64,000 bases of DNA from positions 70,340 to 134,339 of the forward strand of contig NZ_JAFFQR010000095.1 of the NCBI RefSeq assembly GCF_020736845.1, written 5' to 3'. Positions within the stretch are counted from its first letter, which is position 1; every line of letters begins with the position of its first letter. Source of the DNA: Paenibacillus farraposensis. GTDB taxonomy: Bacteria > Bacillota > Bacilli > Paenibacillales > Paenibacillaceae. The translations under genes and the position numbers were made by a program. This document shows, one piece after another, positions 31,897-41,092 of the stretch. A model generated the notes under the pieces. It saw only the letters and a program-made list of their open reading frames with translations. It searched no databases and had not been told where the DNA came from.

Positions 31897-31993
31897 CAGT
31901 CCTTTTCCTGTGGATCGTTGTACCTTGGCTGTAAACGGCATTCATACTCTTTGGGAAACTGTACAAATTTAAATAAAACTTGTACAGGCTCTG

Positions 31994-32497
31994 TTATTCC
32001 GCAGGGGCTGTAAAGCTGCGTTTGGCAAACTCACTGTCCAGCATGTAAAAAGCGTTGCTGTCTCGTTCAATACGCTTGAGCTTTTGGATAACCCCATCGA
32101 ACAGAGCTTCCTCTTCAACTTGTTCATCGATAAACCATTTCAGGAAATGGATCGTTGCATGCTCTCGCGCATCCAGAGCCAAATCGGCCAAATGGTAAAA
32201 TTTCTGTGTGTTTTGCTGTTCATGCTTGTAGCCGTGCTCAAATACGTCCAACATGGACTCGTAGCTATTTTTAGGCTCAGGTAATGCTGCCAACGTAACT
32301 CGCCCTCTGCGGTCATTAATATATTTGTACAGCTTCATCGCATGAAACCGTTCCTCCTCCGCTTGTACCAGGAAGAAGTTTGCGAATCCATCCAGACTTT
32401 CACTGGAGCAATAAGCGGCCATCGCCAGATACACATGAGCGGAGTAAAATTCAAAGTTCATTTGCTCATTCAGAGCCTGTACCAAATTGTCATTCAT
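31994..32497 (-). CDS. ftnA: Non-haem ferritin
   Basis: This 167-residue iron-storage protein shows the four-helix bundle: NEQMNFEFYSAHVYLAMAAY (Glu of the A site), AEEERFHAMKLYKYINDR with the E-x-x-H ferroxidase residues, and the C-terminal FLKWFIDEQVEEE. The residues for the di-iron centre are present, so it is an active H-type ferritin. An in-frame monocistronic unit. Confidence 0.9.
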   Translation of the reverse strand: MNDNLVQALNEQMNFEFYSAHVYLAMAAYCSSESLDGFANFFLVQAEEERFHAMKLYKYINDRRGRVTLAALPEPKNSYESMLDVFEHGYKHEQQNTQKFYHLADLALDAREHATIHFLKWFIDEQVEEEALFDGVIQKLKRIERDSNAFYMLDSEFAKRSFTAPAE

Positions 32498-32639
32498 GTC
32501 TCAGGTCACCTCGGTCATTATTTGATATGTAGCGTACTTAGTGTAACACAAGAGTGCCTACGGGAATACACGCTGCCTGAGAAATGACAGGGAAAATGAC
32601 GGTCCAATTGCCGCAAGCCCATAACCGGCCCAAAATAGA

Positions 32640-32676
32640 AACCAGCAAGCCTCCGGAGGGTCGGAGCTTGCTGGTT
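32640..32676. terminator. Bidirectional terminator between GH48 and ferritin genes
   Basis: AACCAGCAAGC pairs with GCTTGCTGGTT across an 15-base loop that can itself pair. A T-run follows on the plus strand and a weaker one on the minus strand. It lies between the 3' end of the cellulase gene and the 5' end of ferritin, so it mainly serves the cellulase transcript. Confidence 0.65.
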
Positions 32677-32737
32677 CATTTTTACATCTCTGCGATGAAA
32701 AAAGTAGGCCACTCTTCACAGAACGATCATACCAATA

Positions 32738-35734
32738 TTAAGGCTGCAAGCCCCAAACGAGCTTACCATTAACATACAAAGGCGCTTTCTCCCATTCTGT
32801 ATAAGACGATTTGGTCGGATCATAAGAGAAATCGTCACTTTCGTTATAATTGCTCCAATCCGATTTGTTTACACGTGTTTGAATCTCTCCAGTATCCTGT
32901 CCTGGCGCCAGACTTCCCGCACCGGGGCCAAAGGAGACTTCCATGTAATAATCCGCACCGGCCACAGGCGTATCCAACTTCACAAACTTGGCTGTGACGT
33001 TGCCGCTGCCCATCTGTGCATAGTCACAATGGAATTCCTGTGCTTTATCGCCATCGATCGTGTAATAATACCGCAGCTTGACATTTTGCAAATCGACAGC
33101 TTCCTCGCCCTTGTTCACAATACGGAAGCTTGAACGAATGTGATTGTCGCCTGCATTGGTATCGCCCACTCGGTACATTGCCACCAAATCTCCTGTAGCT
33201 GGTACAGGTGCTGCAGTTGGAGTGATGCTAACTTCTTGGGAATCCTCACTGGTACCCAAGGAATTTGTTGCACTGACTACATAATAATAGGTTGTATCAT
33301 TCACTACATTTGTATCCTTGTAAGTGACATCTGTCACCGTTGCTACTGTTTCATAAGGTCCACCGCTTGTAGTGGAACGTTTGAGTGTGTAGCTCTCTGC
33401 GCCAAACGTTTTGCTCCAGTTCAGTGTAACTTCAGCATCGCCACCGGTTGCCTTCAGATTCTTCGGAGCTTTAGGAGCCGTTGGTTCAGTAGTTCCGCCG
33501 CCATTAATTAGTCGATCATATTCAGCATAAGCAGTTGCCATATCAACTTGGGACCAGAAGCGGTGATAAGTGAATTCAGGCACGCCGTTATCCCATTTCT
33601 TCGTTTCTTTGTTCCATGAGTTTTCATATTTATTCTTGACATAGGACCACATAGGGTCCTTCACAATGTTAGGACGGATATCTGCATAGCTGGAATACGT
33701 ACCGTTGCCGCCCTTGGAAGGATCGGAAGGTACTGTATCTTTGCCAGGAATGGTGTTGCCCTGTCCTGTTTTACCGCTCCAGCCGTTTGGAATGTAGTTT
33801 TCTTTGGTAAAGTAGCGGTAGTATTCTTCACGTGTTTCCTTCGTCGCAATACCTACGCCGTCATTATAGTTCCATGCGGCATCCAGCAAGGACTTGGACA
33901 GACCCTTCGCTTCTTTGCCCAATTCAGTAAAGTCTCCATTTTCGGCCTTGGTTGCGGCAGCAAAGAAAGTGAGTGCCTTCACATAGCTACCCAATACCCC
34001 GACATCTTGTACCGGATTTTTGGTTACTACATGTAGTCCACTGTTGCCTTTATATTTAGCAAAGCCGTTCCATTTATCCGGCTGTCCGCTCCATTCGAGG
34101 TTGCTTGGGAGCCAGAATTCGCCTTGGGCTTTCTTGGTAGCGACTTTTACATTTTTGCTGCTCTGAATACGTTTGCCTTGTGCATCCAGATAGTAGCCTT
34201 GGGCATCAGTCATAGGGCGTTCATTGACAAATGCATAGTCCTTGGACCATTTAACCCATTTTTCCGTAGCTTGTTTGGCCATCTTGAACTGCTCGGAAGA
34301 AGTGTCGCCTTTTTTCGCTAAAATGTAATACAGCTCCGCAACACGCTCCATAGGCCAAGTCTGCATGCCGAACCAGTTGTTGGACGGCGGATCATGATAT
34401 ACAGGAGCTGATACATAAGCCATGTTATAGAAAGTGCTTGTGCCAGCAGGATATGCTTTATAGGCACCATCCCAGCTGTTCGTCGCTCCGCCTGCAATTG
34501 CTCCCTCATCGGATTGCAGCCAAGTGTAGAACTCCAGCTGGCGTTGCAGCGAGGTGCCCCAATCCTGTCCTGCAGTTGGTGATTTTGGAACCAAACCGCC
34601 ATCCTTGTCGGATAATGCGTATGCCGCCACCACGTTCTGGTAGCCTTGGTGCGCATGGCTTGCGCCGATCCGCCATGCCCAGTTGCCTTCTTGGCCGAGG
34701 CCGCCGCCCCATGATGTATACCATGCCATCAGGTATTGGCTTGCATCTTTGCCGGAACCGGAAGTCGGGCTTCCGTTGGCAGCACTACCAATTTTTTGGA
34801 AGTACTTATCATACATTCCGTAGCGTAAGTAATCGCCCATTTTCTTTGCTTTATTTAAATATACTTCGTTGTCATATCCCAGCTCTTTAGCCCAATACAT
34901 CGCCTGAACCGCACGAGCATCCGCATCAGTGGCATTCGTATAACGCCATTGTGGAGCAGGATTCTTATCTTCCTTGGTGAAAAGACTCATGAAACCTTGG
35001 TTAGGCTTGCCGAACTTCTGATTGTCTTGCGACGGATGCGGGATAGTCTCCCAAACCGATTCCTGTTCTCCGCGCTGGAACGTATTAATATAAGTAGCGG
35101 TATGCGACGGATTCAACAGATTGCCAAAACCATACCAGTTGTCCACGTCCAGCAGCCAGTGCATCAGATAAGTTTGATTGTTGCCATAAGTCGATTTCAG
35201 CTCTGAATCCAGCGGGTCTTTACCACCGGCATACTGACCGGTCAGACGGGCAGGATACACGTCTGGCTGCGAATACTCCGCTGCATAGGTAGCAGGACTG
35301 TTTGGATTGTAGTTGCCCATCGTAGGCTGAGCTTCTTTACCAGGGATAATATATTTCTCCATGTTATCCCAAGCGGATTCCAGATTGCTCCAGTCTCCGG
35401 TGTAATGGCCATACAGCACTTCGAGCCACATCCAGTAGCTGTACGCTTCCGAGGTCGTGAGGTGACCATAATCCGGGGCTTCACTAATCAGCGTTTCTAC
35501 GGAATGATAAGGAATCCCTTCCTTTGAAAAATAACCGCTAGCCGGATCCTTCAACTGCTTGTACATTTGAAGAAAACGTGTCGCCTCTGATGAGACTGCC
35601 GAAGCTGTGACCGATTTTACGGCCGATGCCCCGGCAGGGCTAGCTTGAGCTAAGCCCATAGTTAGCGGAAGAACCAAAACGGCCGACATAGCCATTGTGA
35701 AAGACTTCCTAAATGCCGATTTCTTGCGTATCAT
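32738..35734 (-). CDS. GH48 cellulase with FnIII and CBM3
   Basis: This is a secreted 998-residue exoglucanase. A signal peptide (residues about 1-33; VLPLTMGLAQASPAGA) is followed by GH48 (about 45-740) with SEAYSYWMWLEVLYG, containing the Glu pair known from GH48 catalysis, and QESVWETIPHPS. A FnIII domain (about 752-842; PKAPKNLKATGGDAEVTLNW) and a C-terminal CBM3 (about 849-998) with its aromatic line for crystalline cellulose complete it. It starts at 35734 after AGAGGATGGATGTA. GH48 genes are usually single-copy and key to cellulose breakdown. A broken cellobiose-phosphorylase-like gene lies 2.5 kb away. Confidence 0.95.
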   Translation of the reverse strand: MIRKKSAFRKSFTMAMSAVLVLPLTMGLAQASPAGASAVKSVTASAVSSEATRFLQMYKQLKDPASGYFSKEGIPYHSVETLISEAPDYGHLTTSEAYSYWMWLEVLYGHYTGDWSNLESAWDNMEKYIIPGKEAQPTMGNYNPNSPATYAAEYSQPDVYPARLTGQYAGGKDPLDSELKSTYGNNQTYLMHWLLDVDNWYGFGNLLNPSHTATYINTFQRGEQESVWETIPHPSQDNQKFGKPNQGFMSLFTKEDKNPAPQWRYTNATDADARAVQAMYWAKELGYDNEVYLNKAKKMGDYLRYGMYDKYFQKIGSAANGSPTSGSGKDASQYLMAWYTSWGGGLGQEGNWAWRIGASHAHQGYQNVVAAYALSDKDGGLVPKSPTAGQDWGTSLQRQLEFYTWLQSDEGAIAGGATNSWDGAYKAYPAGTSTFYNMAYVSAPVYHDPPSNNWFGMQTWPMERVAELYYILAKKGDTSSEQFKMAKQATEKWVKWSKDYAFVNERPMTDAQGYYLDAQGKRIQSSKNVKVATKKAQGEFWLPSNLEWSGQPDKWNGFAKYKGNSGLHVVTKNPVQDVGVLGSYVKALTFFAAATKAENGDFTELGKEAKGLSKSLLDAAWNYNDGVGIATKETREEYYRYFTKENYIPNGWSGKTGQGNTIPGKDTVPSDPSKGGNGTYSSYADIRPNIVKDPMWSYVKNKYENSWNKETKKWDNGVPEFTYHRFWSQVDMATAYAEYDRLINGGGTTEPTAPKAPKNLKATGGDAEVTLNWSKTFGAESYTLKRSTTSGGPYETVATVTDVTYKDTNVVNDTTYYYVVSATNSLGTSEDSQEVSITPTAAPVPATGDLVAMYRVGDTNAGDNHIRSSFRIVNKGEEAVDLQNVKLRYYYTIDGDKAQEFHCDYAQMGSGNVTAKFVKLDTPVAGADYYMEVSFGPGAGSLAPGQDTGEIQTRVNKSDWSNYNESDDFSYDPTKSSYTEWEKAPLYVNGKLVWGLQP

Positions 35735-36017
35735 TACATCCATCCTCTCCAAAAATAGGTCTTGACTTTACACAAAGCTTTGCTTTAAAAAAGGACAGCA
35801 CAAAAAAACAGCATATCACCACACTTTCCCGTATAAAAAAAGGTAGAGGACACGCTGTCGATCATTTATATGCTTCTCATTGGCCCTATGGCAAAAATAT
35901 ACCACAAACGCCATCAAATGAGAGTTGAAAAAATTAGTATCTTTTGGATAATAGTAATGAAAATTGACGAAACCACATGGAATATACTAGTATTTCTCAG
36001 AAGGGAGGAACTGAAGT
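35735..36017. other. Divergent intergenic region of GH48 and DUF423 genes
   Basis: The 283 bases hold the upstream region of the cellulase on the minus strand and of the DUF423 gene on the plus strand. ACAAAGCTTTGC forms a short palindrome near 35771-35782. No clear catabolite-repression site or riboswitch is seen. Confidence 0.4.
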
Positions 36018-36386
36018 TTGCAAACATTGCTGATTATGGGCTGTATGATGATGTTTTTAGCAGTCGCTCTTGGAGCCTTCGGGGCTCATGCCTTGAAAAA
36101 AAGACTTGCCGTGGACATGATGAGCATATTCCAGACCGGAATCCAATACCACATTGCACACGGGCTGGGTCTGCTTCTGCTAGGTGCGGTGGCAGGGAAT
36201 TTCGTTCATTCTCCCCTGATCGTAGCCGCAGGCTGGGTGATGTTCGCGGGAATCCTTCTGTTCTCGGGCAGCCTGTATGCGCTTAGCTTGTCTGGTATCA
36301 AAAAGCTTGGAGCGATCACCCCGTTTGGCGGGCTCGCTTTTTTGGCAAGCTGGGTACTTGTCATCGTAGCGGTTGTACAAGGCTAA
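36018..36386 (+). CDS. DUF423 membrane protein (YwdK-like)
   Basis: This 122-residue protein has four hydrophobic segments. LGAFGAHALKKRL near residue 18 and MMSIFQTGIQYHIAHGLGLL are signatures of the DUF423 family, of unknown function. The TTG start lies 8 bases after GGGAGGA. A weak hairpin follows its stop at 36401-36436. Confidence 0.85.
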   Translation: MQTLLIMGCMMMFLAVALGAFGAHALKKRLAVDMMSIFQTGIQYHIAHGLGLLLLGAVAGNFVHSPLIVAAGWVMFAGILLFSGSLYALSLSGIKKLGAITPFGGLAFLASWVLVIVAVVQG

Positions 36387-36400
36387 GCCCTGACCAACAC

Positions 36401-36436
36401 AAGAGACTTGGAAAGGTAGACGCTTCCAAGTCTCTT
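36401..36436. terminator. Hairpin between convergent genes
   Basis: AAGAGACTTGGAA pairs with TTCCAAGTCTCTT around a ten-base loop. It lies 15 bases after the DUF423 stop and before the stop of the convergent isomerase-like gene. There is no long T-run on either strand, so efficiency is uncertain. Confidence 0.5.
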
Positions 36437-36464
36437 AGCAACTTCTGTAATATAAAGGAAAAAA

Positions 36465-37319
36465 TTACTTCGTCTGTACTCCCTGCGCTTTCTGAGCCGC
36501 TAACCGATGGCCTTCGATATAGCATCTGGATTCGGCCATTTGATGCTCCTTCGCGGCTTCCATAATGATGTGGGCCCCTGGCTTATACTGCTCCAGCAGT
36601 TCCATGTAGAGACCATAGTTCATGTTACCAAACCCCGGCGGTACCGTCTCAATCTCACCTGACGATGATAACCGGCGGTCTTTGGCATGTGCTGCAATAA
36701 TCCGAGGTCCCAGCAGTCGGAAAGCTTCGCGAATAACCTCATCCTGCTGTGCCAGATTTTCCGTTTTCAGCAGATTCCCGGGATCAATGACCACACCGAT
36801 TTGGGAAGAAGGTACTTCTTCCAGTAAGGCTGCCAGCTCTGCAGCTGTGCCGACCAAATGATCGTTCGCAGCTTCCAAGCCTACAAATACGCCCCATTGT
36901 CCTGCTTCATCTGCCAATTCGCGTACAACCTCTTTGACAACTCTCCAGTCTCGCTCTGTATATGCGCTGCCATCCCTATTGCGCCCGACTTCTGCGGCGA
37001 CGATGGGTGCCCCCAGCAGACCCGCGTATCGAATCAGTTCTTTGAAGCGCTCTACATTTTCACGCAACAATTGCTCGTCCTGTACAAAAAAATGCAAATA
37101 GCACCCGAGCACCGATATGGATACTCCATGCTTGCGAAACTCCTCGGCGATAGACAATGCTAATCCCGGGCTGAACTTGCCCGGTTTATTAAAATTCACA
37201 TCGCTGATCGCTCTCCACGGAGCCAGCTGCACATGAGTAAAGCCTGCTGCACCTACTTTAGCAGCCAGCTGGCGATATGGCAGCTTGCCAAATAAATGTG
37301 CCAATACACCAACAGTCAC
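36465..37319 (-). CDS. Sugar-phosphate isomerase/epimerase-like (AP endonuclease-2 fold)
   Basis: This 284-residue TIM-barrel protein has GFTHVQLAPW, the metal-ligand series AAEVGRN, VFVGLEAAN, GVVIDPGNLL and IIAAHAKDRR, and a final HIIMEAAKEH. These match xylose-isomerase-like enzymes acting on sugars or inositol derivatives. The preferred start is GTG 37319, 8 bases after AGAGG; two earlier codons are possible. The gene is in the same direction as the thioesterase, 18 bases downstream of it, so the two may be cotranscribed. Confidence 0.85.
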   Translation of the reverse strand: MTVGVLAHLFGKLPYRQLAAKVGAAGFTHVQLAPWRAISDVNFNKPGKFSPGLALSIAEEFRKHGVSISVLGCYLHFFVQDEQLLRENVERFKELIRYAGLLGAPIVAAEVGRNRDGSAYTERDWRVVKEVVRELADEAGQWGVFVGLEAANDHLVGTAAELAALLEEVPSSQIGVVIDPGNLLKTENLAQQDEVIREAFRLLGPRIIAAHAKDRRLSSSGEIETVPPGFGNMNYGLYMELLEQYKPGAHIIMEAAKEHQMAESRCYIEGHRLAAQKAQGVQTK

Positions 37320-37337
37320 TACCATCACCTCTTCTTT

Positions 37338-38072
37338 TTAATGTTGTATTCTGTTTGCCACTGCACTGCGTTCCAAATTCTCATTGATGATCTGTGTAAT
37401 CCGTTCCATTTCATCATGAATAAAAAAATGTCCCCCATCAAAGGTGAACATACGAAAATCCTGATCCGTATGCTGCGCCCACGCTTCCACATCCTGCAAG
37501 GCCAACGTATTATCGGCCAGTCCCGTCAGAGCAGTAACAGGACAATGTAGGGGTGCGGATTTGGCCGTGTACTTATACGTCTCAACGGCTTTAAAATCCG
37601 CTCTTAACACCGGCATAAAATAATCGTACAATTCCTGATTATCGAAAATAGCCTCAGAAAGCTGCCCGTACCGCTTCAAATGCGCCCTAAACTGATCTGC
37701 GGGCAGATCATGTGACCGCGGGAAATTCCTTGGGATATGCGGTGCCCGTCCACCGGAAACGAACAGATGAGCAGGCTGGTCATATCCGCCGGCTACCAGC
37801 TTGTAGTACAACTCGAACGCAATCATCGTCCCCATGCTGTGACCATATATGGCATAACGGTCGCCGGGGACTAACTCCTCTCCGATCTGGTGGAGCAGAT
37901 CATCGCTCATCTCCTCGATACTATCCTTTAGTCGTTCTCCAGTACGAATCCCTCTGCCCGCCAGCTCCAGCGGAACAAGCTTAATCTGTGGATGCAGCAG
38001 CTTCTTCCATTTGAAGCTGACTGATGCCGACCCGCCTGCATATGAAATGAAAAATAATGTAATCAGTGCCAT
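37338..38072 (-). CDS. Type II thioesterase (SrfAD/GrsT-like)
   Basis: This 244-residue alpha/beta hydrolase starts MALITLFFISYAGGSASVSFKWKK (shown in part) and has the GHSMGT nucleophile elbow at residues about 88-93 and the catalytic His in DGGHFFIHDE near 215. The YAGG oxyanion segment and overall size are those of editing thioesterases that clear stalled acyl groups from NRPS and PKS carrier proteins. The ATG at 38072 follows GGAGG by 7 bases. No NRPS or PKS gene is in this window, so it serves a distant cluster. Confidence 0.85.
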   Translation of the reverse strand: MALITLFFISYAGGSASVSFKWKKLLHPQIKLVPLELAGRGIRTGERLKDSIEEMSDDLLHQIGEELVPGDRYAIYGHSMGTMIAFELYYKLVAGGYDQPAHLFVSGGRAPHIPRNFPRSHDLPADQFRAHLKRYGQLSEAIFDNQELYDYFMPVLRADFKAVETYKYTAKSAPLHCPVTALTGLADNTLALQDVEAWAQHTDQDFRMFTFDGGHFFIHDEMERITQIINENLERSAVANRIQH

Positions 38073-38289
38073 TTTGCAACCTCCTGCCTTACTGAATCCT
38101 AACTTTTTCATTTTAGCATAAAAAGGGATATTTACCCATTTCGAATATTTTGCAAATTCAGGAAAAGCAGTCGGGGAAATCAAGCACCTTTTTTTTGAAC
38201 AGGAAATGTCCTCCTTCAGAAAGAACAGTTTTATGTTTGAATATAATCAAGTGTTGGGTCTTATTTTCAAATTGAGAGGAGTCTGCGCT

Positions 38290-39102
38290 ATGAAGTACGG
38301 TTTCTTTGATGATTCCAGTCAGGAATATGTCATCCACACCCTTCACCCCCCCTATACCTGGATTAATTATTTGGGCAGCGAACGATTTTTGGGGCTGATC
38401 TCCAATCCGGGCGGCGGCTATGCATTTTACCGGATGCTCGTTTGCGCCGTTTGACAAGGTATCGGTACAACAATATTCCTGTCGATAACGGGGGCGTTAT
38501 TTTTATATTTATGATAACGGAGATTATTGGACTCCGGGCTGGATGCCGGTTAAGCGAGATCTGGATCAGTATGAATGTCGCCATGGGCTTGGCTATACCT
38601 CCATTATGGCAGAACGGAACGGTATTCGCGCTATACAACTGGCTTTTGTCCCCTTGGCTTTTGACGGAGAAGTACATCAAGCCAAGCTTCTCAACACCTC
38701 AGCACAGGCTAAAAAGATCAAACTCTTTCCTTTTGTAAAATTTTGTTTCCGGAACGCCTATAACGATATGACCAATTTTCAGCGTAACCTGAACACAGGC
38801 GAGGTCGAAGTTCAGGGCTCCGTCATTTATCATACAACGGAATATCGGGAGCTCCGCAACCACTATGCTTTTTTCTCTGCGAACCATCCGCTGGCAGGAT
38901 TCGATACAGATCGTGAAGCTTTTCTCGGCTCTATTACGGACTGGATCAGCCCCAGATAGTCGTTGCAGGCCAGGCCTCCAACTCGATTGCCAGCGGCTGG
39001 TCTCCTATCGCCTCGCATTGTATCGAGGTTATGCTGGCGCCAGGCGAGGAGAAGTGCTATAACTTTGTACTTGGAGTGTTATTGGGGCAGACAAGTGCGT
39101 AA
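38290..39102 (+). pseudogene. Broken GH94 cellobiose/cellodextrin phosphorylase remnant
   Basis: An ATG at 38290 with GAGAGGAG opens MKYGFFDDSSQEYVIHT, the standard start of GH94 phosphorylases. Three single-base losses break the frame: near 38439 (YR|DARLRRLTRY), near 38492 ([16 protein letters not shown]) and near 38952 ([11 protein letters not shown]). Bridging them restores a continuous N-terminal part through APGEEK-Y-FVLG at 39070, after which homology ends. About 270 of some 800 residues remain, and the catalytic domain is absent. It suggests loss of intracellular cellobiose phosphorolysis next to a retained GH48 gene. Confidence 0.85.
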
Positions 39103-39118
39103 GCCTTTAAAAATTAGC

Positions 39119-39147
39119 TTCAACTTCATCACATAGTATCTTATAAT
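39119..39147 (+). promoter_or_regulatory. Promoter of the diguanylate cyclase gene
   Basis: TTCAAC (39119-39124) and a perfect TATAAT (39142-39147) are separated by 17 bases. They lie 39 bases upstream of the ATG. Confidence 0.55.
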
Positions 39148-39185
39148 ACGAGAATGACTAAAGATACATTAAGTGTGGTGACATC

Positions 39186-40307
39186 ATGACTAAAGCAAAA
39201 CGGGTTGCTCAACATATGGATTACAAAATAAAGCAAGGCCTCTGGGTGCGCAAAATGTTATTACTTTACTGGGCGATTATTGCAGTACATTTTATCGTCC
39301 AGCTTGGGAGCTATCTATTTCTCGACTATCGCGCTACACCTTATGAATTTTGCGTTGGAACCCTTATTGTTCCCACGCTATTCATGTGCGGTTCCAACTT
39401 GCTTGCAGAGTTGGCTCATCATAAATACAACAGGTTTTCTTTCGTAATCCTGATTATGGCGAGTACGATTATTTGCTGGATGATTATTCGTTTAAACTAT
39501 GAAATCCGGATTATTACGGCATTGTGCTTGTTGCCTATTTTCTCATCCGTCTTGTTTTTCAATCGCCGCCTGATATGGCTTTCCTTTGTTTTGCAAGTTG
39601 TAGTCTTTTTTTCCTTAGTAGCTATTGACGGTTCCTTTCGTACCTACTTTTCGGACTTTGACATCGTAGCCATTCCGACATTTTTGATTATGTCCACCTT
39701 TATTGCTCTCATCATTCAGGCCAGCGGCCGTGATCTGCTAGTGGATTTGTATAAAACACAGCACGCCCAGCAGGAGTTAATGATCAGTAACGCGATTATA
39801 AGCAAAATGTCAATGACCGATGGACTGACAAAGCTGTATAATCATTTATCGTTTCAAACGTTTTATGAGAAAGCTCTCGAATATGCCAAGCAAGGTGCCG
39901 TTATCCATTTAGCGGTAGTAGATATTGATAATTTCAGGAAAATTAATGACACTTACGGACACCAGTTTGGAGATAAGATTTTGGAGAGCATCTCGCAAAT
40001 CATTACGGAGCAGATTACAGCCAATGACATTCCAGCCCGATATGGTGGTGAGGAATTTGCTATTCTAATGTTCGAGCATACTTTTGAAGAAGCTTATCAG
40101 ATTGTCGAGTGCATTCGTCGTGAAGTGGAGAAGATGACCTATGTCGAGAAAATGCAAAGCGTTTCCGTGACCGTAAGCATCGGATTAAAAAGCTATTCGG
40201 AAGAAATGAACAAAGATACATTCTTCCAGGGAGCAGATGACTATCTCTATCAAGCCAAGCGTTCCGGAAAAAATAAAATTGTTACTGATCTTAACGATAT
40301 CGCTTAA
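39186..40307 (+). CDS. Membrane diguanylate cyclase (GGDEF)
   Basis: This is a 373-residue protein. Six hydrophobic segments occupy residues about 25-185. The GGDEF domain (about 205-370) begins MSMTDGLTKLYNHLSFQ and has the active loop RYGGEEFAIL; LAVVDIDNFRKINDTYGH supplies the metal ligands. The usual inhibitory R-x-x-D site five residues before the loop reads T-A-N-D, so product feedback is probably absent. It makes cyclic di-GMP from GTP at the membrane. A terminator follows at 40333. Confidence 0.9.
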   Translation: MTKAKRVAQHMDYKIKQGLWVRKMLLLYWAIIAVHFIVQLGSYLFLDYRATPYEFCVGTLIVPTLFMCGSNLLAELAHHKYNRFSFVILIMASTIICWMIIRLNYEIRIITALCLLPIFSSVLFFNRRLIWLSFVLQVVVFFSLVAIDGSFRTYFSDFDIVAIPTFLIMSTFIALIIQASGRDLLVDLYKTQHAQQELMISNAIISKMSMTDGLTKLYNHLSFQTFYEKALEYAKQGAVIHLAVVDIDNFRKINDTYGHQFGDKILESISQIITEQITANDIPARYGGEEFAILMFEHTFEEAYQIVECIRREVEKMTYVEKMQSVSVTVSIGLKSYSEEMNKDTFFQGADDYLYQAKRSGKNKIVTDLNDIA

Positions 40308-40332
40308 TGTTAATAGCAATTCATTAGATGAG

Positions 40333-40362
40333 ACTCCGGCATGAGTTTGCCGGAGTTTTTTT
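40333..40362 (+). terminator. Terminator of the diguanylate cyclase gene
   Basis: ACTCCGGCA pairs with TGCCGGAGT around TGAGTT and is followed by seven T. Confidence 0.85.
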
Positions 40363-40390
40363 AGCATGTAGAGTCTAAAAATCTTCGGAG

Positions 40391-40439
40391 TTGACAATCC
40401 TAAAATTTGAAACTAATATTGTTACACATACATTTGTAA
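40391..40439 (+). promoter_or_regulatory. Promoter and operator of the quinone reductase gene
   Basis: TTGACA (40391-40396) and TAATAT (40414-40419) have a 17-base spacer. Directly after the -10 lies TTACA-N8-TGTAA (40422-40439), resembling the operators of HxlR/MarR-type quinone or thiol sensors such as YodB/CatR. The site would block transcription until quinone stress; this is inference. Confidence 0.55.
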
Positions 40440-40476
40440 TCTACTTACATAAAATTAGTTTTGAGGAGGATTTTTT

Positions 40477-40995
40477 ATGTCAACACTCGTGATTATCGCC
40501 CACCCTAATCTTGCAGAGTCTCGCATTAGCAAACGATGGGTGCAAGAGCTCCAAAAGCAGTCCGGCGTGACTGTTCACAGCCTGTATGAAGCATACCCAG
40601 ATGAGCAGATCAACGTCGCTCACGAGCAGAAGCTGCTGGAGCAGCATGATCGCATTGTTCTGCAATTTCCTTTTTATTGGTATAGCACCCCTTCTCTGTT
40701 GAAAAAATGGCTGGATAAGATCTTAACTTACGGCTGGGCTTATGGAAGTGAAGGCGGCAAGCTGCAGGGCAAAGAGCTGTTAATTGCCTTGTCTGCTGCC
40801 AGTGTGGAGGAAAACTACCAGCATGACGGGCGGAATAGATACACGATAGAAGAGCTGTTGAGACCTCTCGAGGCTACAAGCCATATGATTGGTACCAAGC
40901 TGCTGCCTTATTTTGTACAATATGGCGCCGGAGTTCTGACCGATGAGCAGCTGGAGCAATCGGCACAAAAATACGTGCAAGCGGTTATTTCTTAA
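40477..40995 (+). CDS. NAD(P)H-quinone oxidoreductase (YwrO/KefF-like)
   Basis: This 172-residue flavodoxin-fold protein starts MSTLVIIAHPNLAESRISKR (the phosphate-binding P-loop) and has HDRIVLQFPFYWYSTPSLLKKWLD, the FMN/FAD-binding W-P-Y-W segment, in part. It reduces quinones by two electrons. GGAGGA precedes ATG. The promoter has a possible quinone-sensor operator. Confidence 0.9.
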   Translation: MSTLVIIAHPNLAESRISKRWVQELQKQSGVTVHSLYEAYPDEQINVAHEQKLLEQHDRIVLQFPFYWYSTPSLLKKWLDKILTYGWAYGSEGGKLQGKELLIALSAASVEENYQHDGRNRYTIEELLRPLEATSHMIGTKLLPYFVQYGAGVLTDEQLEQSAQKYVQAVIS

Positions 40996-41008
40996 GCTTT
41001 CTGCCCAA

Positions 41009-41076
41009 AAAGCCTCTTGGTCGGCAGCTGCCATATTCTGCTCCACTGCAGAAGGCAGCTCCAGCCAAGAGGCTTT
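41009..41076. terminator. Bidirectional terminator
   Basis: AAAGCCTCTTGG is mirrored by CCAAGAGGCTTT at the ends of a 68-base element with an inner GGCAGCTGCC/AGGCAGCTC-type arm. It lies between the convergent quinone reductase and aminotransferase genes. Confidence 0.65.
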
Positions 41077-41092
41077 ACTGTTCAGCTTATAT

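Noticed and set aside
34318..35484. Several long frames on both strands inside the GH48 gene
   Set aside because: All are explained by the clear GH48 domain in the minus-strand frame.
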